Positions 35,670 to 38,344 of a DNA stretch of 38,344 nt are shown piece after piece. Origin of the DNA: an uncultured bacterium (GTDB lineage Bacteria > Planctomycetota > UBA1135 > GCA-002686595); assembly GCA_937896235.1 (NCBI GenBank), contig CALBMX010000091.1, forward strand, positions 1 through 38,344, given 5' to 3'. Both the position numbers and the translations under genes were made by a program. Within the stretch, counting starts at the first letter, position 1; each line of letters starts with the position of its first letter. The notes beneath the pieces were generated by a model. It searched no databases, was not told where the DNA came from, and saw nothing but the letters and a program-made list of their open reading frames with translations.

Positions 35670-36010
35670 CGCTCTAGGGTCGGCTTTCCTGGTCTTCTTG
35701 GTCTTCGTCGTGTGGGAAAGAGCTTCTCGCGCTCCTTCATAGTCATGGCTTCATAGAAGACTGCGCCGAGCTCACGGAGTTTCCTGGCGGTGGGGTTCTT
35801 AGGATTGATGGTGTAGAGCCGAGTGCGGCCTACGAGCTTAGAAACCAGGAACCCGGCTCCCTCGAGCTTCTCTAGCTGCCGTTGGACTGCGCTCTGGTTG
35901 ACGCCAAGGTCTTTTGCCGCGCCCGTCGCATAGGCCTCGCCGTAGTGAATCAGGTAAAGCAGTAATTTTGATGCGGTGCGGCCAAGCAGAATTGCCAAGG
36001 GATTCTCCAT
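35666..36010 (-). CDS. Winged helix-turn-helix regulator, candidate antitoxin
   Basis: A 114-aa DNA-binding protein. Residues ~12-50 (KLLLYLIHYGEAYATGAAKDLGVNQSAVQRQLEKLEGAGFL) form an ArsR/MarR-type helix-turn-helix, followed by a wing (VSKLVGRTRLYTINP) and a basic tail (RRRPRRPGKP). It precedes and overlaps the nucleotidyltransferase gene by 4 bases. A perfect 16-bp palindrome 24 bases upstream of its ATG is a probable autoregulatory operator. By analogy with AbiEi/AbiEii, it may be the antitoxin and repressor, though it is smaller than AbiEi. Confidence 0.82.
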   Translation of the reverse strand: MENPLAILLGRTASKLLLYLIHYGEAYATGAAKDLGVNQSAVQRQLEKLEGAGFLVSKLVGRTRLYTINPKNPTARKLRELGAVFYEAMTMKEREKLFPTRRRPRRPGKPTLER

Positions 36011-36023
36011 AGCCTAAGTCTCG

Positions 36024-36084
36024 ACCACTTTGCGTGGTTGTACAACCACATTTTGAAGTTTTATAACCATAAATGGGGGTGGTC
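36024..36084 (-). promoter_or_regulatory. Operator region of the HTH/nucleotidyltransferase pair
   Basis: GTGGTTGTACAACCAC (36034-36049) is a perfect 16-bp palindrome. Further half-sites of the same type lie around it: ACCAC at 36024-36028 (inverted with GTGGT at 36034), AACCAT near 36065 and GGTGGTC near 36079. This fits cooperative binding of the dimeric winged-HTH protein over its own promoter. Confidence 0.65.
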
Positions 36085-36134
36085 GGGCGTGGGTCATGGA
36101 ATCCCCGGTTCCCTGAACGAGCAACTGGTGGACG

Positions 36135-36512
36135 CTAAGGCGCGCACTGACCTTCCTTGAGGAAACGGACGCCCAAGATCAGGTGGTTGAGTACCGGAAT
36201 GCTCAAGAGCTTCTCGGTCTCGATCAGCCTCTGCGTGAGTTCGATATCCTCGGGCGAGGGTCCGGCGTCGCCGCTCTGATGAATGTACGCGACCACGATG
36301 GCCGCCGCGTCCAAACGGATCGCGGGACAGAAGGTCTCCCGAGGGTGGACCGTGGTCGTGGTCTGGGTGCAGAGCGAGACCTCGGCATGCCCAAGCGCGC
36401 GAAGCATCAGCACGACGGACATTTCCTGGGGCCGATCTGCGATCAGCGGCTCCAGGAGTATGGCATCGTCACCTACAACAGGAAGCAGCCATGGGGCTGG
36501 GAGAAAGGGCAT
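36135..36512 (-). CDS. RadC/JAB-domain-like protein, altered metal site
   Basis: A 125-aa protein matching the JAB/MPN domain of RadC: TVHPRETFCPAIRLDAAAIVVAYIHQSGD, then PSPEDIELTQRLIETEKLLSIPVLNHLILG. The JAMM zinc motif normally reads HxHPSGDxxPSxED. Here the first His is Tyr76 and the Pro is Gln79, while His78, Ser86 and Asp89 remain. It is therefore probably catalytically impaired or structurally repurposed. The usual final strand of RadC is shortened. RadC-like proteins are frequent cargo of integrative elements. It lies upstream of the HTH gene on the same strand, separated by the operator region. It may be decaying; the exact start is uncertain. Confidence 0.72.
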   Translation of the reverse strand: MPFLPAPWLLPVVGDDAILLEPLIADRPQEMSVVLMLRALGHAEVSLCTQTTTTVHPRETFCPAIRLDAAAIVVAYIHQSGDAGPSPEDIELTQRLIETEKLLSIPVLNHLILGVRFLKEGQCAP

Positions 36513-36550
36513 CTCTCAGGTGGCTCGTTCAGGAACTGTGGACAATCCAC

Positions 36551-36619
36551 GCAACCCATGCAAGCCCACGCACATGAGTGCAAGCGGGCGCAAATGAGCG
36601 CAAGCCCTTGCAAGCCGCT
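36551..36619. repeat. 10-bp phased direct repeats (iteron-like)
   Basis: GCAA/GCAC occurs at exact 10-base steps: 36560 GCAAGCCCAC, 36570 GCACATGAGT, 36580 GCAAGCGGGC, 36590 GCAAATGAGC, 36600 GCAAGCCCTT and 36610 GCAAGCCGCT, with a looser GCAACC at 36551. GCAAGC itself recurs at 20, 20 and 10 bases. It lies upstream of the RadC-like gene and within 80 bases of the distal att repeat. Confidence 0.65.
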
Positions 36620-36637
36620 CCATTCGCCCCTACCCTC

Positions 36638-36666
36638 GCTAACTCACATTCCCGCCTTGAGTTAGC
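36638..36666. repeat. Inverted repeat beside the distal att copy
   Basis: GCTAACTCA (36638-36646) and TGAGTTAGC (36658-36666) are perfect 9-bp inverted arms with an 11-base spacer, ending 29 bases before the att repeat. It could be a recombinase or excisionase arm site, or a terminator. Confidence 0.55.
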
Positions 36667-36695
36667 GCCGTCTTGAGCCAGGCTCCGAGAGCCCC

Positions 36696-36743
<48 letters not shown>

Positions 36744-36841
36744 TTTTTGCAGTTTCGCACACAACCCAGTGCAGCTACGCCGCAAAGTGCCAAGGCAGAT
36801 GCGGCGCTCCTAGTTCCTTTTCGTCGACACCGAGAGCTAGT

Positions 36842-37021
36842 ATGGCTAATAAATTTGAGCGACACCGCCAGGCTTGGACTCCTACAGAGATTGGAAAGCT
36901 CCGACTCATGGCTGACAAAGGCATGAGTCTCAAGACGATCGCGACCTCGCTCACTCGAAGCGAAGAGTCGGTGAAGAAGCAAGCCAAGATCGAGAAGCTG
37001 AAGATCAGTAAGGCGCGGTAG
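36842..37021 (+). CDS. Small Myb/SANT-like helix-turn-helix protein
   Basis: A 59-aa basic protein starting MANKFERHRQAWTPTEIGKL. The pattern W-T-P-x-E-I-x-x-L-R-x-M-A-x-x-G-x-S-L-x-x-I-A-x-x-L-x-R-S-x-x-S-V matches the short Myb/SANT-type helix-turn-helix of many small bacterial proteins, with a lysine-rich tail (KIEKLKISKAR). It is just right of the att copy and may belong to the older decayed island or to the chromosome. Its role is unknown; regulation of nearby mobile DNA is a guess. No strong ribosome binding site is seen (GAGAGCTAGT upstream). Confidence 0.65.
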   Translation: MANKFERHRQAWTPTEIGKLRLMADKGMSLKTIATSLTRSEESVKKQAKIEKLKISKAR

Positions 37022-37519
37022 TTGGGAATACCGTACCAGGTACCCTTTTACACCCTTCGCCGGGGGCGGACCGTTGTGTCCGTGCAGGGGGCGACTCCGG
37101 CTCTTCGGGATCATCGCCACCATCCTGGATAGCCTGGCGGCGAGCGAAGGCTTCGTTGCTGTCCGGCTCTCTCTAGGCAATTTGGGGTGTCGTTTTCGTG
37201 GTGTGCCTCCAAGACCGCTTCCCTGGGGATCGTGGCGATTGGGATGGCTACAACGATCAGGCCCCCTCCTCTCTAGAGGTCCTGCGCCGCCAATCGACAG
37301 GTGTCGCACATCATGAGCACATCGATTCCGGACTTCATGGACATTGGATGATCCGCGAGCTACTCGATCACCACATTCACCGTGTCCGCTGGAGCGAAGT
37401 GCCTACCGAATGTTCCTGCCGTACCGGCGCTTCTGGTTCTTCGGGCGGGTCGCCGCAGCTCCTTGGAAATGGCGGCGCCCTCAGCTGATTTCTTCGCGCA
37501 CCATTGTTCTATCGCAACC
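37022..37519. other. Unassigned region between small HTH gene and decayed cassette
   Basis: About 500 bases in which I find no convincing gene. Several open frames of 60-96 codons overlap one another on both strands without recognisable motifs or ribosome binding sites. Given the decayed genes to the right, it may be degraded island DNA. Confidence 0.5.
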
Positions 37520-37982
37520 TAGTTGACGGGGTGCAAACTGGAGGCGAGCACAGCTTGATCTAAGCACTCCCGCGCCTTGAAGCGGATGTAGATAGCAAGC
37601 AGGCCCCGGACACCGTCGGTGGGGGAGAAGAGCTTGAGGACCTGCTCGCCGGTCACTCCGGCGCTTGAGATGATGTTGAGGTCATCGCCGTTTCCCAAGG
37701 GACCAGCGGCGAATGTAACAAGCAGGTGTGGCCGTTGGGGTGAACGCAGTGACTGCCCTGTTGGTGGACTCCGAGTTCAGCCAAGCATGCATCAAGAGGC
37801 TCTCTATAGTGCTCCTCGCAAACGAAGTCCAAGTTCCCAGAGCGGTAGGCGCTATCTGTGTACACCGAGATCACCGCGCCACCGACAAGGACGATCCCGA
37901 AGCCAGCCCTATTAAGGTGTCCAGCCATGAGCTGCCACAACACCGCTTCGGAGCAGTCCTAGAAGTTGCACTCTGCCTTGAT
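37520..37982 (-). pseudogene. Decayed nucleotidyltransferase, copy of 35100-35669
   Basis: The minus strand repeats the nucleotidyltransferase: IVLVGGAVISVYTDSAYRSGNLDFV and YREPLDACLAELGVHQQG are clearly homologous to the intact gene. The start codon is lost (ATC), a TAG follows near codon 7, and a frameshift occurs around 37720, after which LLVTFAAGPLGNGDDLNII and LFSPTDGVRGLLAIYIRFKARECLDQAVLASSLHPVN continue in another frame to a premature TAG. The first catalytic Asp is Asn and the third acid position is Thr, so activity was lost or is irrelevant. Confidence 0.85.
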
Positions 37983-38225
37983 TCTGTTTGGATAGGTTTG
38001 CCTTGCACGATGCCTATGGCGCGTGGCGAAGATCCTCTCCCGCTCTCGTAGAGTCATGGCCTCGTAGAACTCCTCGGCAAGATCGCAGAGCTCTTGGGGT
38101 TGAGGGTGTAAAGCCGGGTTCAGCAGCTCACTAGCTTCACCACTAGAATCCTGCCAGCGCAAGCTTCTCCCGTTGGCGTTGGAAAGCGCTCTGCTTCATG
38201 CCGAGCTCTCTCGCCGGAACTCACG
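37983..38225 (-). pseudogene. Decayed winged-HTH gene, copy of 35666-36010
   Basis: The minus strand encodes pieces matching the intact HTH protein: ELGMKQSAFQRQREKLALAGF then stop, LVVKLVSC then stop, TRLYTLNPKS, and in another frame ELCDLAEEFYEAMTLRERERIFATRHRHR. Order and position relative to the nucleotidyltransferase copy are the same as in the intact pair. Two stops and at least two frameshifts make it non-functional. Confidence 0.82.
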
Positions 38226-38344
38226 AAGTCGGCTTTTCCGACGTCTCTGCGTAGGGTGGGAACGGCAAGAAGTGCCACACCTGCCTACGCTAGACAAGAT
38301 GGATGGACCTGGTTTTCAAGGTTCGCGGATTACACTGCGAGCTG

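Noticed and set aside
36560..36619. CRISPR-like array
   Set aside because: The repeats are 10-bp periodic without spacers of constant length and no cas genes are nearby; an iteron-like reading is better.

Overview
The window looks like moderately GC-rich chromosomal DNA from a Gram-negative bacterium. It encodes a tripartite RND efflux system, a TonB-dependent receptor with its own TonB, outer-membrane lipoproteins and two sulfatase-superfamily lipoproteins ending in the LGY-type tail. Together with a PurB of the long type shared with eukaryotes, this would fit Planctomycetota or a related or deltaproteobacterial-like lineage. That placement is inference; no rRNA or other decisive marker is present.

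Layout. 1-284: 3' end of an IS5-type transposase. 612-7303: four translationally coupled genes (sulfatase-like lipoprotein, unknown anchored protein, GT-C-like membrane glycosyltransferase, O-antigen-ligase/TPR protein), probably a cell-surface glycan module. 7426-13141: housekeeping genes (purB, sugar isomerase-like TIM barrel, DHH phosphoesterase, ThiD-like kinase, MscS channel). 13179-19669, minus strand: TetR regulator, TolC/NodT-type outer-membrane factor, membrane-fusion protein and RND pump in one overlapping operon, with a candidate operator in front. 20056-20130: tRNA-Gly(GCC). 20260-22665: second, larger sulfatase-like lipoprotein. 22869-26417: serA, serB and a class V aminotransferase, which together could supply the whole phosphorylated serine pathway. 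26558-29559: TonB-dependent receptor and TonB. 29676-32235, minus strand: 7Fe-type ferredoxin and an orphan HyuA. 32408-34479: plsY, gpsA and a small membrane protein, a phospholipid-precursor operon. 34532-34912: small membrane protein on the minus strand.

The most unusual part is the right end. A complete tRNA-Pro(GGG) gene at 34974-35051 is followed 1.7 kb later by an exact 48-bp copy of its 3' part (36696-36743), the signature of site-specific integration into a tRNA gene. The 1.69-kb segment between the repeats has no integrase. It carries an overlapping winged-HTH/nucleotidyltransferase pair resembling a small AbiE-type toxin-antitoxin unit, a RadC/JAB-domain protein with a substituted metal ligand, a perfect 16-bp palindrome in front of the HTH gene, a helically phased 10-bp repeat array and an inverted repeat close to the distal repeat. 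Beyond it lie a 59-codon Myb/SANT-like gene and a second, decayed copy of the same HTH/nucleotidyltransferase pair (37520-38225). This suggests repeated insertion or duplication of one non-autonomous island at this tRNA.
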